A stretch of DNA of 64,000 nt from Pseudomonadota bacterium (GCA_024229515.1 JAAESI010000277.1:1-64000), one strand, 5' to 3'; counted from the first letter of the stretch, positions 8,001 to 17,613 are shown. Made by a program: numbers and translations. The notes: generated by a model not told the origin, from the sequence alone.

Positions 8001-9822
8001 CTACGGCTCGATCAGCGCCGCGTCGACCCAACCCGTGGCGGGCCGCGCCGGACCGGTGACGGCGCGAATCTCGACCAGCGCGGAGCCGCGCCGGCGGGCC
8101 ATCAGGTTCACCCGCAGGTCGACCGCGCCGTAGACGACGCCCTTGCCGAACGTGAAGAAGTTCGTGCGGGCGGCGTCGCCGAAGAAGTCGAGCCGGGGGG
8201 GCGCCGGGATGATGCTGAACTCGAAGGTGATGCTCCCGCGAGCACGCTGGAACGAGTGGAGGGCGGCGGTGTGCATCGCCCTGCGACCGCCCGTGCGGCG
8301 TTTGCCGATCTCATCGAGGTACTCGGCCAGCGCATCGGCGTAGGCGTCGCCATCGCCCGCCGCGATGGCCGCGTCGCCGCCGCCCCAGCGGGCCTGGACC
8401 GAGCGCTCGACCAGCGCGGGCGTGGGGTCGGGGACCGGAGCGGCCGCGGGCATGGGCGCCGGCGCGGGCTTCGCCACCGGGGGCTCGACCTTCGCGACCG
8501 GGGGCGCGGGCTTCGCCACCGGGGGCGCGGGCTCGGGCTTCGCCACCGGCGGCACGGGCTCGGCCGCAGCCGTCTTCGCCGCCTGAGCGTCGACCAGGGG
8601 GGGCAGCGACTGCACCGGAGGCGCGGTGGCGGTCTCCGGTGCAGCCACCACAGACGGCTCCTCGACCGTCGGTGACTCGGCTTGACTCCAGGTCCACCAC
8701 GCCGCGAGGCCCCCCGTCAGGCCGACGACCGCGCCGACCACGAGCACCGCCAGGGGGATCGTCCAGGGCCGCAGGGGCCGCAGGTCGGCGGTGGCGCCCA
8801 GCTCGCGCGCGGGCACCGCGGCGAACATCTCGGTGAACGTCGCTTCGTCGTCCGAAGGCATCGGCGGGTACGGCGCAAATGCCTCCGTCCAGCCTTCGGT
8901 GTCGGTGTCCACGAGGATCGGCCCCGTCGCCGTCACCGCCTCCACGGAGACCGACGTCGGCGCCACCGGGGACGGCCCCATCGACGGCAGCGGACCCCGC
9001 GCCAGCATGTCCACCGGCAGGTCGCCCGTGACCGTCGGGTACGGCGCCACGGGCGTCTCGGACCCGGCCGCGACCGGCACCACGTCCGTGGTCAGGTACT
9101 CCATGGCGAGCACGCGCGTGCCCAGCAGCGGCTCCAGCTCCCCCTTGCCTCGGATCTCCGCCAACCGCACGAGTCCCTCGGGACGGGCGGCGAGGTCGAG
9201 GATGACGTGACCCTCTCCTCGGCGGAGCCTCCGCACCCGCATGGTCACGTCCTCCGCGGCGAGGCGGAGGGCTCGGGTGGTGCGCCGCCACCGGCGGTCG
9301 TCGAACCGATGAAACGGAACGTCCAGGTGCAGCTCGATGGTCGACAGCGGGTTCAGTCCGGCGACGTGTCGCTCGCGCTCGGCCAGCGCCTCCTGGATCT
9401 GCAGGGACAGCATCCGCGCCGTCGTCGTGCCGACCGACTGGTGGTCGTAGCGAAGCTCGAAGACCTCTTCCAGCAGACCGCCCACGACGTCGTCCCAGGC
9501 CTCCGCTGCGGTGTCCCATCCATCGACGGCGCGGGCCGCCGAGGGCAGCGCCGACCGGTCACCGTAGGGCGCGTCGCGCCACGCACACTCCTCGAGGATG
9601 ACGGGTTGGATGCGGGCCAGCCCGTGGTCGGCCCGCCAGATCGCCATGTCCAACTCCGACGTGCCGTCGGACCAGGCGAGGAACGAATCCGACACCAGCA
9701 TCACGAGCAGGTCGGCGTCCTCGACGCGGTCGCAGGTCTGGACGCCGTACTCGCGCCAGCCGGCGGCGGAGCTCGAACAGCGGACGCAAGTCGTCCGGGG
9801 CCGAGTTGATGTGAATCCTGAC
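8001..9822 (-). pseudogene. Membrane-anchored TIR-domain protein, frameshifted near 9752
   Basis: The N-terminal part reads VRIHINSAPDDLRPLFELRRRLA in one frame and continues as EYGVQTCDRVEDADLLVMLV in another. Restoring GC to the GCGC at about 9752-9755 joins them. The joined domain is a compact TIR: strand and helix, DADLLVMLVSDSFLAW, a SELDMA helix whose Glu fits the catalytic position, and ARIQPVILEECAWRDAPYG. A second alpha/beta domain follows, then one membrane helix (IPLAVLVVGAVVGLTGGLAAW), repeated PPVAKPEP units and an unrecognised C-terminal domain. TIR domains often cleave NAD+ or signal. No start codon precedes the first strand in frame. Gene decay or sequence error are both possible. 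Confidence 0.65.
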
Positions 9823-9923
9823 CGCTTCCGTGTCCCTCCGTGGCGATCTTTGGGGGGGACACCGGGGTCGGTCAATGAGAAACGAGTCGTTTGGACCTTT
9901 GTGACTATTCGCCGCCTGGGGCC

Positions 9924-10671
9924 TCAGTTGTCCGTCTTGGAGAGCGCCCCTTCGGCGGCCCGAGCGTCCAGGCTGAGCCCTCCCGCGGCCTCCGCTTCCG
10001 GCGCCAGGGCCAACCCGCCGGCGCCCTCGTGCCCCAGCAGCGCCACCGCCTCTTCGCGCAGCTCGGGGGGGAGCCCGCCCGCGCGCACGAGCTGCCGCAA
10101 GATCGGCCGCCCGGAGTCGCCGAGGTGCCTCGCGGCGAGGAACTGCAGCACCGGATCCGGGTCGTGCCCCGCCGCCGCCAGCGCATCGCGCGCGGCCTCG
10201 GTCTTGGGGTACTCGCGCAGCAGCGCTTCGAAGCAGGTGCGCCGGAACCGCAGGTCGGGGTCCGCCCGCTCGCCGAACGTGTGACACAGCAGCATGTCCG
10301 AGTTGATGCCGGTGTGATCCGCGAGGGCCCGGGACAGCTTGATCAGCTGCTCCGCCTCACCCCGCAGCTGGTGGTGATCGGTGATGAGCCTCCTTGCCCA
10401 CCGCGAAGTGGGGAGGCAGCTGCACCGACGCGGTGACGTAGGTCTGGGTGTCGTTGTCGCCGTCGTCCCGCGCCTCGATGAACAGCTTCACGCCATCGAC
10501 CGTGGCGGACAGCTTCGGCGACGCAGTCCAGCCCGGCGGGCTGACCTTCGCGTCCCAATCGCTCGACATCGTCAGCAGCGCGGTCTCGAACTCGCGATGC
10601 TTGGCGCGCCGGAGGATGAACCCGAAGAGGATGCCCCCGATGACGAGGACGAGGATTCCGCTCACCTCCAT
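9924..10671 (-). pseudogene. Membrane protein with HEAT-like C-terminal half, frameshifted near 10390
   Basis: The ATG at 10671 starts a membrane helix (MEVSGILVLVIGGILFGFIL) and a beta-rich domain ending SVQLPPHFAVGK. The continuation LITDHHQLRGEAEQL, with helical HEAT-like repeats to 9924 (FRRTCFEALLREYPKTEAA and onward), is in the next frame. Dropping one G from AAGGAGG at about 10386-10395 would restore a single 248-residue protein. It lies two bases after the glycosyltransferase stop and upstream of the TIR gene in the same direction, so the three are probably co-transcribed. Function unknown. The C-terminal half could start separately at 10295, but that seems less likely. Confidence 0.55.
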
Positions 10672-10673
10672 CG

Positions 10674-11309
10674 TCAGCCTCCCACCACGAACCTCGCGGT
10701 CCAGTACCAGTTGCGCGCCGTGGTGCGGACCAGTCCCCGCTCCCGCCACGCCCGCGCCGACGTCACCACCTCGTCCGGCAGCACCGCCAGCCGTCCGTGG
10801 GAGCGCGCCCGGCGCACCAGGTCCGCGTCTTCCATGAACTGATCTCGATACCCCCCGAGGGCGTCGAACACTGCACGGCGGAGGAACAGAGCCTGGTCGC
10901 CGAAGGGCAGCCGGGCGGCCCGGGACCGGACTCGGACCCCCTTCTCAATGAGGGCGAGGCCGGCCGATCGTTGGTCGAACCGCAGGGTGAAGGCGCCGAG
11001 CGCGACGTCCGAGTCCTCGAGGGCGCGCTCCACGAGACCGGCCACGCCCACCGGCAGCGCGGTGTCGGCGTGGAGGAAGAGCAACTGGTCCCCGACTGCG
11101 GCGGCCGCCCCGGCGTTCATCTGCAGGCCCCGTCCCGGCCCTCCGGAGATGACCTGCGCTCCCCCCGCGGAGGCTTCCGCGACCGTGCCGTCTTCGCTGC
11201 CCCCGTCGCTGACCACCACGTCGGCACCCGGCGCGACTGCGTGCAGGTGGCGCAGCAGCGGACCGATCCGGTCGGCTTCGTTGAGGGCGGGGACGACGAT
11301 CGAGAGCAT
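10674..11309 (-). CDS. Family 2 glycosyltransferase, TIGR04283-like
   Basis: The 211-residue protein begins MLSIVVPALNEADRI and shows ADVVVSDGGSEDGT (nucleotide-sugar binding), GRGLQMNAGAAAA, and FLHADTALP as the metal-binding DxD equivalent. A helical end carries GGYRDQFMEDADLVRR. Size and motifs match the TIGR04283 family linked by annotation to arsenosugar biosynthesis; other sugar substrates are possible. The gene is 10 bases after the selenoprotein gene stop. A TAGACT hexamer seven bases before its ATG could also drive it separately. Confidence 0.82.
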   Translation of the reverse strand: MLSIVVPALNEADRIGPLLRHLHAVAPGADVVVSDGGSEDGTVAEASAGGAQVISGGPGRGLQMNAGAAAAVGDQLLFLHADTALPVGVAGLVERALEDSDVALGAFTLRFDQRSAGLALIEKGVRVRSRAARLPFGDQALFLRRAVFDALGGYRDQFMEDADLVRRARSHGRLAVLPDEVVTSARAWRERGLVRTTARNWYWTARFVVGG

Positions 11310-11319
11310 CGTCGGGAGT

Positions 11320-12108
11320 CTACGGCTCGTACAGATCCGCGAGGTGCACGGCCGTCGCGCCGACCACCTCCAGCGTCTCGAGATCCCGCACCAGAGCCAT
11401 CAGGGAGACCTCGTCCCAGACGTAGTCGTCGACCTGCTCGATCGAGGCCGAGCCTGCCGTCTCAGCGCCCTGCAAGTGCCACCCCAACGCCACGTTGTCG
11501 TGCTCCAGGGTCTGCCCGCCGTTCTCGCCCGCGGTGATCTCACGGACGATCCCGCGCTGCACCGGCACCACCACGAGCTCCCACTCGCCGGGGGGCGGAT
11601 CGACGACCTCGAAGTCGAAGACCACGGGGTCGTCCCAGGGGTAGGAGGTCACCCACAGGCTCACGCCGGTGGTGACGTCGTCGCCCATCACGTCGTCCAG
11701 CCCCGCCTCCAGGGTGGTCGTGTTTCCGCCGACGAACGACCACTGCTCGCGGCCGTTGATCACCATGTTCGGGGTGTAGATGTTCGGCGCGCCCCACAGC
11801 TGGGCGTAGGAGCGCTGCATCTCCGTGCAGTAGGCGTCCATATAGGGGTCCACCGGGAGCGAGCCCCAGTAGTCCACGTGGCAGGCGATCGGGAAGACCC
11901 GCGCGCCGCTGTCCATCACCTCATCGATCAGGTCGGCCAGGACTCCGTCCGCGGCCGGGCAGCTGATTCATCCCTCGGAGGTGTACAGCTCGATCAGGGC
12001 GAAGGCCGCCGGCGGATCTGCGCCGCGGGGCTCGGCCGTGGGCTCTTCGGGCTCCGTCGGCGCACACGCCGCCAGGCCCAGGGCCAACGCCATCGTCAGG
12101 TGCTTCAT
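11320..12108 (-). CDS. DUF1223 thioredoxin-like lipoprotein, selenoprotein (UGA at 11968-11970)
   Basis: Reading from ATG at 12108 gives a lipoprotein signal (MKHLTMALALGLAAC, Cys15), a linker, then ALIELYTSEG-U-ISC-PAADGVL, where U is codon 47 (TGA). DUF1223 proteins have TSEGCSSCPPAD at this point, so the UGA replaces the first Cys of the CxxC redox motif while the second Cys remains. The downstream frame (VFPIACHVDYWG, NMVINGREQWSFVG) continues with full family similarity for 215 codons. A hairpin begins 10 bases after the UGA. The protein should be an envelope thiol/selenol oxidoreductase. Translation needs SelB, tRNA-Sec and SelA/SelD, none of which is in the window. It lies between a lipoprotein gene and a glycosyltransferase gene. 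Confidence 0.85.
11934..11957 (-). promoter_or_regulatory. SECIS-like hairpin of the DUF1223 selenoprotein
   Basis: Ten bases after the UGA the mRNA can fold CGGCC / GGCCG (five pairs), a small internal bulge, then GGAC / GUCC (four pairs) closed by a GGA loop. Bacterial SECIS elements sit at this distance and expose G residues in a small apical loop for SelB. The geometry was worked out by eye. Confidence 0.7.
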
Positions 12109-12117
12109 GCGCCCACC

Positions 12118-14001
12118 CTACGGCTGGATCGCGGCGTCCCCAAAGGCATACGGGGGGAGCAGCAGGTTGATCAGCGGGCCCAGGTCGTAGTTGAGCTGGA
12201 AGTCGATGTAGCTGACCACCGCCTCGCTGAACTGCGGAATCACCTCGACCGTGCCGGCGACCGTGTCGGCGATGACGACCGCGTAGTCGATGTCGAGGCT
12301 GAGGTGCAGCAGCTCGCCGTCGGTCAGGAACTCGACCGTCGTGCCCAGGCCGATGGCCGTACCGATGTACATGCCCTCGTCGAAGCGGATGTCGATGCCG
12401 GCCTGGAACCCGAACGGCGTGAACCAGCCCTCGCCCACCGTCAGCGACCCCTCCAACGCCCCCTCGATGGGGATGGCCGAGCCGAATCCGATGCCCGACA
12501 GCGACTCCAGCAGCGTCTGCCACGCGCCGATGTTCCCGGGGTTCCCGGCGATGTCCTCGAAGGCTCCGAGCACGTCGCCGAAGTTCTGGTCCAGGGTCGT
12601 CACGTACGCCGTGCCCGACGGGGCGATCGCCATGTCGATCGGCACCGGGGCGCCGCCGGACAAGTCCAGGAAGGTGCCGTCGCCGTGGTAGTTCGTCGCC
12701 GGCGAGCCGGAGAAGTCGACCACCGTGAGGCTCGTGTTGCCGAAGTCGAGGTCCGGCGGCAGCGCGCCCTCCCCGCCCCCGCCGAGCACGTACAGCAGCT
12801 CCTCGTCGCGGAGCACGCCGAGGTCCTGGGTGCCCGGTCCGACGTCCACGTAGTTGGCGTCGTAGATGGGCCCCGTGGGGGTCACCGAGTAGAACCGGAC
12901 CCGGTCGTTGAACGTCGACAGGAAGGCGATGCGGAGCCCGTCGGGGCTGATCGCGGCGGCCGTGGGAGCCAGCTCGCTGAAGTCGAACGGCTCCCGCTCG
13001 CCGATCATCACGGGGTTGGCGGGGTCGGTCAGGTCGAGCACCACGAAGCCGCCCGCGTCGGTGACCACGGCGGTCGGCACGTCCGCCGCGATCGCGATGT
13101 CGAAGAGCGGCCCGATGCCCAGATCGGTCAGGTCGGCGGTCGCCACCGGGTGGTGGTCCGCGGTCATGTCCACGACGGTCACCGAGGGGGCGAGCGTCGC
13201 CTGGTACCGGGCATCGCCGATGAGGGCGAAGCTGCCGTCACCGCTGATGCGGGCCACCGCGGCGTCGTCCAGCTCCAGGCTCTGGGACCGCATCCACGCT
13301 TCCTCGCCGGCACCGAACTCGACGATGTAGGTGCGGCCGCGCCAGGCGTCCGTGGCGAGCCCGTAGCGGGTGACCCAGACCTCGAAGTTGGCGTCGCCCT
13401 CGATCTCGTTGGGGAAGTCGACCCGGACCGTGTTCCAGCCGCTGGCCGTGCGGGGAGGCACCTGCACCAGGATCTGGAACTCGCTCTCGAACGCGACGTT
13501 GGGGGCCTCGACCCCTTCGAACTCGACGGTCGGGGTGTTGCTCTCCCGGAAGCTGCGCCCCTCGATCGAGAGCCACTCCCCGATGACGGCCTTCTCGTCG
13601 CTGCTGACGTCGATCTCGATGACGGACGGCGGCGGGTGGTTCACCGTCACCTCGACGTCGGCGGAGGCCTCCCGGTCCCCCTCGATGACGGTGACCGACG
13701 CGATGTAGGTGCCCGGCGCGGCGTACGTGTGGTCCACGAGGTACTCGTCGGTGACGAGCAGATCACCGTCGCCGAAGTCCCACGCGAACTCGTCGAACGT
13801 CGAGTCGCTGAAGCGCGCCGCTTTGCCGAAGCTGTCGGTCGACTCCCCCGCGTCGAAGCGGATCGGGAACCCGATCTGCACGACCTCGGGGTCCGCGATC
13901 AGCGCGGCCCTCAACTCGTCGGCCCCGGCGAGGCCGGAAGTGTCGTCGCAACCCACCAACGCGAACGCGATGGCGGTCCCCAGCAAGATGCGCGTGCCCA
14001 T
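12118..14001 (-). CDS. Lipoprotein with PKD, TIG and beta-propeller-like domains
   Basis: The 627-residue protein has a lipobox (FALVGC, Cys18). A PKD domain lies at about 45-120 (FAWDFGDGD, HTYAAPGTYIASVTV), followed by a TIG-like domain to about 210. A long region has recurring strands such as ISPDGLRIAFLSTFNDRVRFY and PTAVVTDAGGFVVLDLTDP, typical of LVIVD-type propellers. The C-terminal 170 residues are unassigned. It is likely a surface-exposed binding protein. It shares a 56-base divergent spacer with tusA. Its stop codon TAG lies 10 bases before the selenoprotein gene start. Confidence 0.72.
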   Translation of the reverse strand: MGTRILLGTAIAFALVGCDDTSGLAGADELRAALIADPEVVQIGFPIRFDAGESTDSFGKAARFSDSTFDEFAWDFGDGDLLVTDEYLVDHTYAAPGTYIASVTVIEGDREASADVEVTVNHPPPSVIEIDVSSDEKAVIGEWLSIEGRSFRESNTPTVEFEGVEAPNVAFESEFQILVQVPPRTASGWNTVRVDFPNEIEGDANFEVWVTRYGLATDAWRGRTYIVEFGAGEEAWMRSQSLELDDAAVARISGDGSFALIGDARYQATLAPSVTVVDMTADHHPVATADLTDLGIGPLFDIAIAADVPTAVVTDAGGFVVLDLTDPANPVMIGEREPFDFSELAPTAAAISPDGLRIAFLSTFNDRVRFYSVTPTGPIYDANYVDVGPGTQDLGVLRDEELLYVLGGGGEGALPPDLDFGNTSLTVVDFSGSPATNYHGDGTFLDLSGGAPVPIDMAIAPSGTAYVTTLDQNFGDVLGAFEDIAGNPGNIGAWQTLLESLSGIGFGSAIPIEGALEGSLTVGEGWFTPFGFQAGIDIRFDEGMYIGTAIGLGTTVEFLTDGELLHLSLDIDYAVVIADTVAGTVEVIPQFSEAVVSYIDFQLNYDLGPLINLLLPPYAFGDAAIQP

Positions 14002-14009
14002 GGCGCCGG

Positions 14010-14015
14010 ACTCTA
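14010..14015 (-). promoter_or_regulatory. -10-like hexamer TAGAGT
   Basis: On the minus strand TAGAGT ends eight bases before the ATG at 14001, with no ribosome-binding site between them. Confidence 0.4.
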
Positions 14016-14042
14016 GCCGAAGCGCCGGCTCGAGCCTCCGTC

Positions 14043-14048
14043 TACACT
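14043..14048 (+). promoter_or_regulatory. -10-like hexamer TACACT
   Basis: TACACT lies nine bases before the ATG of tusA at 14058. It is the same hexamer as at 663 and 3031. Confidence 0.4.
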
Positions 14049-14057
14049 CCGAACCCC

Positions 14058-14318
14058 ATGGCCCAACCCCTCCCCCTCACCCAACTCGGCGATGGCGACT
14101 GGCAACTCGACTGCCTCGGCATGCTGTGCCCCGTGCCCGTCATCAAGACCGGCCGGGCGATCCGCAAGGTCGAGCTGGGGGACGTGCTCACGGTGCTCGC
14201 GGACGACCCCGGCGCCGAGCTCGATCTCAAGGACTGGTGCTCGGCCAACCGGCACGAGTTCCTGGGCTTCGAGGCGGCCGGTGAGGTGCTCACGACCCGC
14301 ATCCGGAGGACTCGCTGA
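14058..14318 (+). CDS. tusA: TusA/SirA-like sulfurtransferase
   Basis: The 86-residue protein has the family core: LDCLGMLCPVPVIKT with the CPxP motif (Cys24), helix RAIRKVELGDVLTVL, and DPGAELDLKDWC leading to the last strand. TusA proteins carry persulfide sulfur for tRNA thiolation or cofactor assembly, and relatives accompany selenium metabolism. Cys19 is an additional thiol two turns before the catalytic one. The stop overlaps the ATG of the next gene (TGATG), so translation is coupled. Confidence 0.85.
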   Translation: MAQPLPLTQLGDGDWQLDCLGMLCPVPVIKTGRAIRKVELGDVLTVLADDPGAELDLKDWCSANRHEFLGFEAAGEVLTTRIRRTR

Positions 14319-15025
14319 TGCCGTCTCCGGTGGTCGATCCGAAGCTCTCCATCGTCATCCCCGTGTTCAACGAGCGCCGCTTCGTGACCGAGCTTGTCGC
14401 GCGCGTGCGAGAGCAGCCGTGGGACATGGAGGTGCTGCTGGTCGACGACGGCTCGACGGACGGCACGATCGAAATCCTGGAGGGGCTCGCCGCGGGCGAT
14501 GACGCCATCCGGCTGCTCCGGCACCAGGTCAACCAGGGCAAGGGCGCCGCCCTGCGCACGGGGTTCGCCGCCGCCACCGGCGACATCGTGCTCGTGCAGG
14601 ACGCCGACCTGGAGTACGACCCGCGGGACTACGGCGCGCTGCTGGAGCCGATCTGCGACGGCCGCGCCGACGTCGTCTACGGGAGCCGCTTCCTCGGCGG
14701 CCCGCACCGCGTGCACAACTTCCACCACTACGTCGCCAACAAGGGGCTGACCACCTTCAGCAACCTGATGACAGGGCTCAACCTGACCGACATGGAGACT
14801 TGCTACAAAGCCTTCCGTCGGGACGTGTTGGAGGGAATCACGCTGCGGGAGGACCGGTTCGGGTTCGAACCGGAGTTCACCGCCCGCATCGCCCGCAAGG
14901 GATGCCGCGTCTACGAAGTGCCGATCAGCTACAGCGGTCGGGACTACGACGAAGGCAAGAAGATCACATGGCGGGACGGCGTACGCGCCGTGATCGTCAT
15001 CATCAAGGCCAGGGTCGAACGATGA
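14318..15025 (+). CDS. Family 2 glycosyltransferase (dolichol-phosphate-mannose-synthase-like)
   Basis: The 235-residue protein starts KLSIVIPVFNERRFV, with VLLVDDGSTDGT, GKGAALRTGFAAATGD and the metal-binding VQDADLEYDP. ETCYKAFRRDVL and FEPEFTARIARKG are typical of DPM1/GtrB-like enzymes that load a sugar on a polyprenyl phosphate. No C-terminal membrane helices are present, so it is peripheral. The start overlaps the tusA stop and the stop overlaps the next start (ATGA), making a three-gene unit. Confidence 0.88.
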   Translation: MPSPVVDPKLSIVIPVFNERRFVTELVARVREQPWDMEVLLVDDGSTDGTIEILEGLAAGDDAIRLLRHQVNQGKGAALRTGFAAATGDIVLVQDADLEYDPRDYGALLEPICDGRADVVYGSRFLGGPHRVHNFHHYVANKGLTTFSNLMTGLNLTDMETCYKAFRRDVLEGITLREDRFGFEPEFTARIARKGCRVYEVPISYSGRDYDEGKKITWRDGVRAVIVIIKARVER

Positions 15026-17574
15026 ACAAGGACCACCTCGTCCCCCTCGTACTCGCCGTCATTGTCGGGCTCGCGCTCTTCCGTGCCTGCACCGCCGAGG
15101 AGGAGCCGCCCGTGGCGGAGCCGACACCGGCAGCCGAGCCCACACCCACCGTCGAGGCGACGCCCGCCCCGGAGGTCGCGCCCGAAGCGACGCCCGAGCC
15201 GACCCCCGCCGAGCCGACCAGCCGCCTCGCGATCCTCGGCCCCGACGACCTCCCCACCGGCCCCGCGGCCACGGCGAAGCCCGGCGATCTGGCGCTCACG
15301 TCGGCCCGGGACGTGCGCTTCGTGATCAGCGCGCTGGAGAACAAGGGCGCCTTCCAGGAGTCCGGCGGCAACCTCATCGACATCGCGGTCGGAGACCGCG
15401 AGGACGTGTTCGACGGCATGGGCTCGTGGCTGGAAGCGACGTTCCCCCGCCAGGGCCGATACACCGAGCAGACGCTGGTCCACGAGGGGCCCGCCGTCGT
15501 CGTCACCGGCGCCGACAGCGAGAACCCGCTGGTGGCGGTCTCGACCTCCTGGACGCTGCTGCCCGAAGGCGACGACGAGCGCGTGCTGGGGCGGCTGCAG
15601 ATCTCCACCACGGTCACGAACGCCAGCGACGAGACCCTGGTCGACTACGACCTCGGCGACATCGTCGGCTGGGGCGGCCTCACGCACTTCGCCCCCGGCC
15701 CCGGCTTCGAGCTGGCCGGAGTCGAGGACCAGACCCTTCCCTGGGTCGGCGGCCAGGCCCGCGACCACGCCGTCATCCTCGTCGGCCCGGGGCCGATGAC
15801 GGGCCCCCACGGCAGCTCCTGGAGCGACCCCATCTGGAGCGCCCCCACGATCGAGCCGGGCACGTCCCAGACCTACGAACGGCAGCTGCTGGTGGGCAAC
15901 ACGCTCGCGGACCTGCTCCCCGCCGTGCTCGCCCACGGCGGCGGTCCGACGGCCGAGCTGACGGTGAAGGTGCGCCACGGCGCCTCGAAGACGGTGGCCG
16001 GCGCGACGGTCGAGGTGCTTCGGGTCGACACCGCCGCGAACACCAAGACGCCGTACGTGCGGGCTGTGACGGGGGACGACGGCACCGCCACCACGACGCT
16101 ACCGCCGGGCCGCTACAAGATCGTCGGCTCGTCGCCGTCGCGGTTCAGCGTCTCCTACTCGGAGATCACGCTCGGCGCGGACGCGACGGAGGCGGTCGCC
16201 GTGCTGGTCAGCGGTGAGGGCCGCATCCAGGTCCGCGCCACCAACCTCGACGGGGAGGACATCCCCGCCCGGTTCTCGTTCGAAGGCCACGGTGACACCG
16301 CGGACCCCGACTTCGGCTCGAGCTCGTGGGCGATCGGGGGGAACCGCGCGCACACCACCGAGGGGATGACGCTGCCCCTGCCTCCGGGGAACTACACGGT
16401 CACCGCGACCCATGGGCCGGCGTGGTCGCTGGACTCCCGCGAGGTCAAGATCACCGCGCTGGGGGCCGACGCCGAGGAGGGCGCCTCCTCCTACGACTTC
16501 ACCGCCCGCCTGTGGCCGGTCGTGCCCACCGAGGGGTGGATGCAGTGCGACCTCCACCAGCACGCCGCCTACTCCGCCGACAGCGCGGTTCCCCCGGTGG
16601 ACGGGCTGATCGCCTCGGCCGCGGAGGGGCTGGACTGCGTCGCCACGACGGACCACGACGCGGTCGCGGACTGGACCGCCCACTTCGCCGAGGCGGGGAC
16701 CGAGTCGATGGTGTGGCTCCCGGGCATTGAGGTGACCAACGAGACGGACGGTCACTTCAACGCCTACCCGTGGGACCCGAGCCTCGGCGTGATCGACCAC
16801 GCCGACCTGTCGCCGGCGGAGATCGTGGCGGCCATGCGAGCCCGGTCCAGCGACGCGATCGTGCAGCTGAACCACCCCTCCTGGGGCCGCACCGGCGTCT
16901 GGGACATCGTCGGCATGGACCCGGTCACGGGGCTGCTGAAGGACGTCGACGACGAGGGCGCTGCGACCGGCGCGACCTACGACTACGACGCGGTCGAGAT
17001 CATCAACGGCAAGGACATCGAGAACGCCACCGAGTCGCTGAACGAGTGGCTCCCGATGGTGGACGCGGGCAAGGGCAACGCCGCCATCGTGGGGAACAGC
17101 GACAGCCACCGGCTCGTCGGCCAGGAGCGCGGCGCGGCCCGCACGTGGGTGCGCTTGAACGGCGCCGCCCCGTCGGCCGAAGCGGTCGTGACCGCGATCC
17201 GGGACCGCAAGGACACCACCGCCTCCACCGGCCCGCTGCTGCACATCGCTACCGCCGGCGCCGAAGGGGCGGACCCGCAGGTGGTGGTCGTCATGCTGGC
17301 CCCCACGTGGATGCCGGTGGACGAGATCGAGCTGCTCGGCGGCGACCCCGCGGGCAATGGCTCGTGGAGCCTCGGCACCTGGTCGGCGGGAAGCCCCGGC
17401 CTGGTCGAGGTGATCGACGGCGAGCTGCGCACGTGGACCCTGACGACGCGGGTCTCCGCCTTCGGAGTTGACGGCTGGGTGTTGGCGGTGGCGCGCAGCG
17501 AAGGGCCGATGGAGCCCTGGTCGAGCGCGCCGGCGTATGCGATCACCAGCCCGCTGCGGCTGTCCCTGGACTGA
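15022..17574 (+). CDS. Membrane-anchored PHP-domain metallohydrolase, CehA/McbA-like
   Basis: The 850-residue protein has one N-terminal helix (about 6-22) and a Pro/Glu/Thr/Ala-rich linker to about residue 70. A beta-rich region follows, then two carboxypeptidase-regulatory-like domains (about 315-395 and 395-500). The catalytic PHP domain begins at MQCDLHQHAAYSADS (His512 and His514). Later metal ligands are CVATTDHDAV, IVQLNHPSWGR and GNSDSHRLVG. PHP enzymes hydrolyse phosphoesters, esters or carbamates; CehA-type members are secreted. The substrate is unknown. ATG at 15022 overlaps the glycosyltransferase TGA. Confidence 0.82.
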   Translation: MNKDHLVPLVLAVIVGLALFRACTAEEEPPVAEPTPAAEPTPTVEATPAPEVAPEATPEPTPAEPTSRLAILGPDDLPTGPAATAKPGDLALTSARDVRFVISALENKGAFQESGGNLIDIAVGDREDVFDGMGSWLEATFPRQGRYTEQTLVHEGPAVVVTGADSENPLVAVSTSWTLLPEGDDERVLGRLQISTTVTNASDETLVDYDLGDIVGWGGLTHFAPGPGFELAGVEDQTLPWVGGQARDHAVILVGPGPMTGPHGSSWSDPIWSAPTIEPGTSQTYERQLLVGNTLADLLPAVLAHGGGPTAELTVKVRHGASKTVAGATVEVLRVDTAANTKTPYVRAVTGDDGTATTTLPPGRYKIVGSSPSRFSVSYSEITLGADATEAVAVLVSGEGRIQVRATNLDGEDIPARFSFEGHGDTADPDFGSSSWAIGGNRAHTTEGMTLPLPPGNYTVTATHGPAWSLDSREVKITALGADAEEGASSYDFTARLWPVVPTEGWMQCDLHQHAAYSADSAVPPVDGLIASAAEGLDCVATTDHDAVADWTAHFAEAGTESMVWLPGIEVTNETDGHFNAYPWDPSLGVIDHADLSPAEIVAAMRARSSDAIVQLNHPSWGRTGVWDIVGMDPVTGLLKDVDDEGAATGATYDYDAVEIINGKDIENATESLNEWLPMVDAGKGNAAIVGNSDSHRLVGQERGAARTWVRLNGAAPSAEAVVTAIRDRKDTTASTGPLLHIATAGAEGADPQVVVVMLAPTWMPVDEIELLGGDPAGNGSWSLGTWSAGSPGLVEVIDGELRTWTLTTRVSAFGVDGWVLAVARSEGPMEPWSSAPAYAITSPLRLSLD

Positions 17575-17613
17575 CTCGATGCAATGCGTCCCGACCCGGT
17601 GCGTAAGGGGGCC

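Noticed and set aside
8001-12108. TIR region as an antiphage defence island
   Set aside because: Neighbours are a glycosyltransferase, a DUF1223 protein and structural lipoproteins; no nuclease, STAND ATPase, CRISPR or retron component is present.
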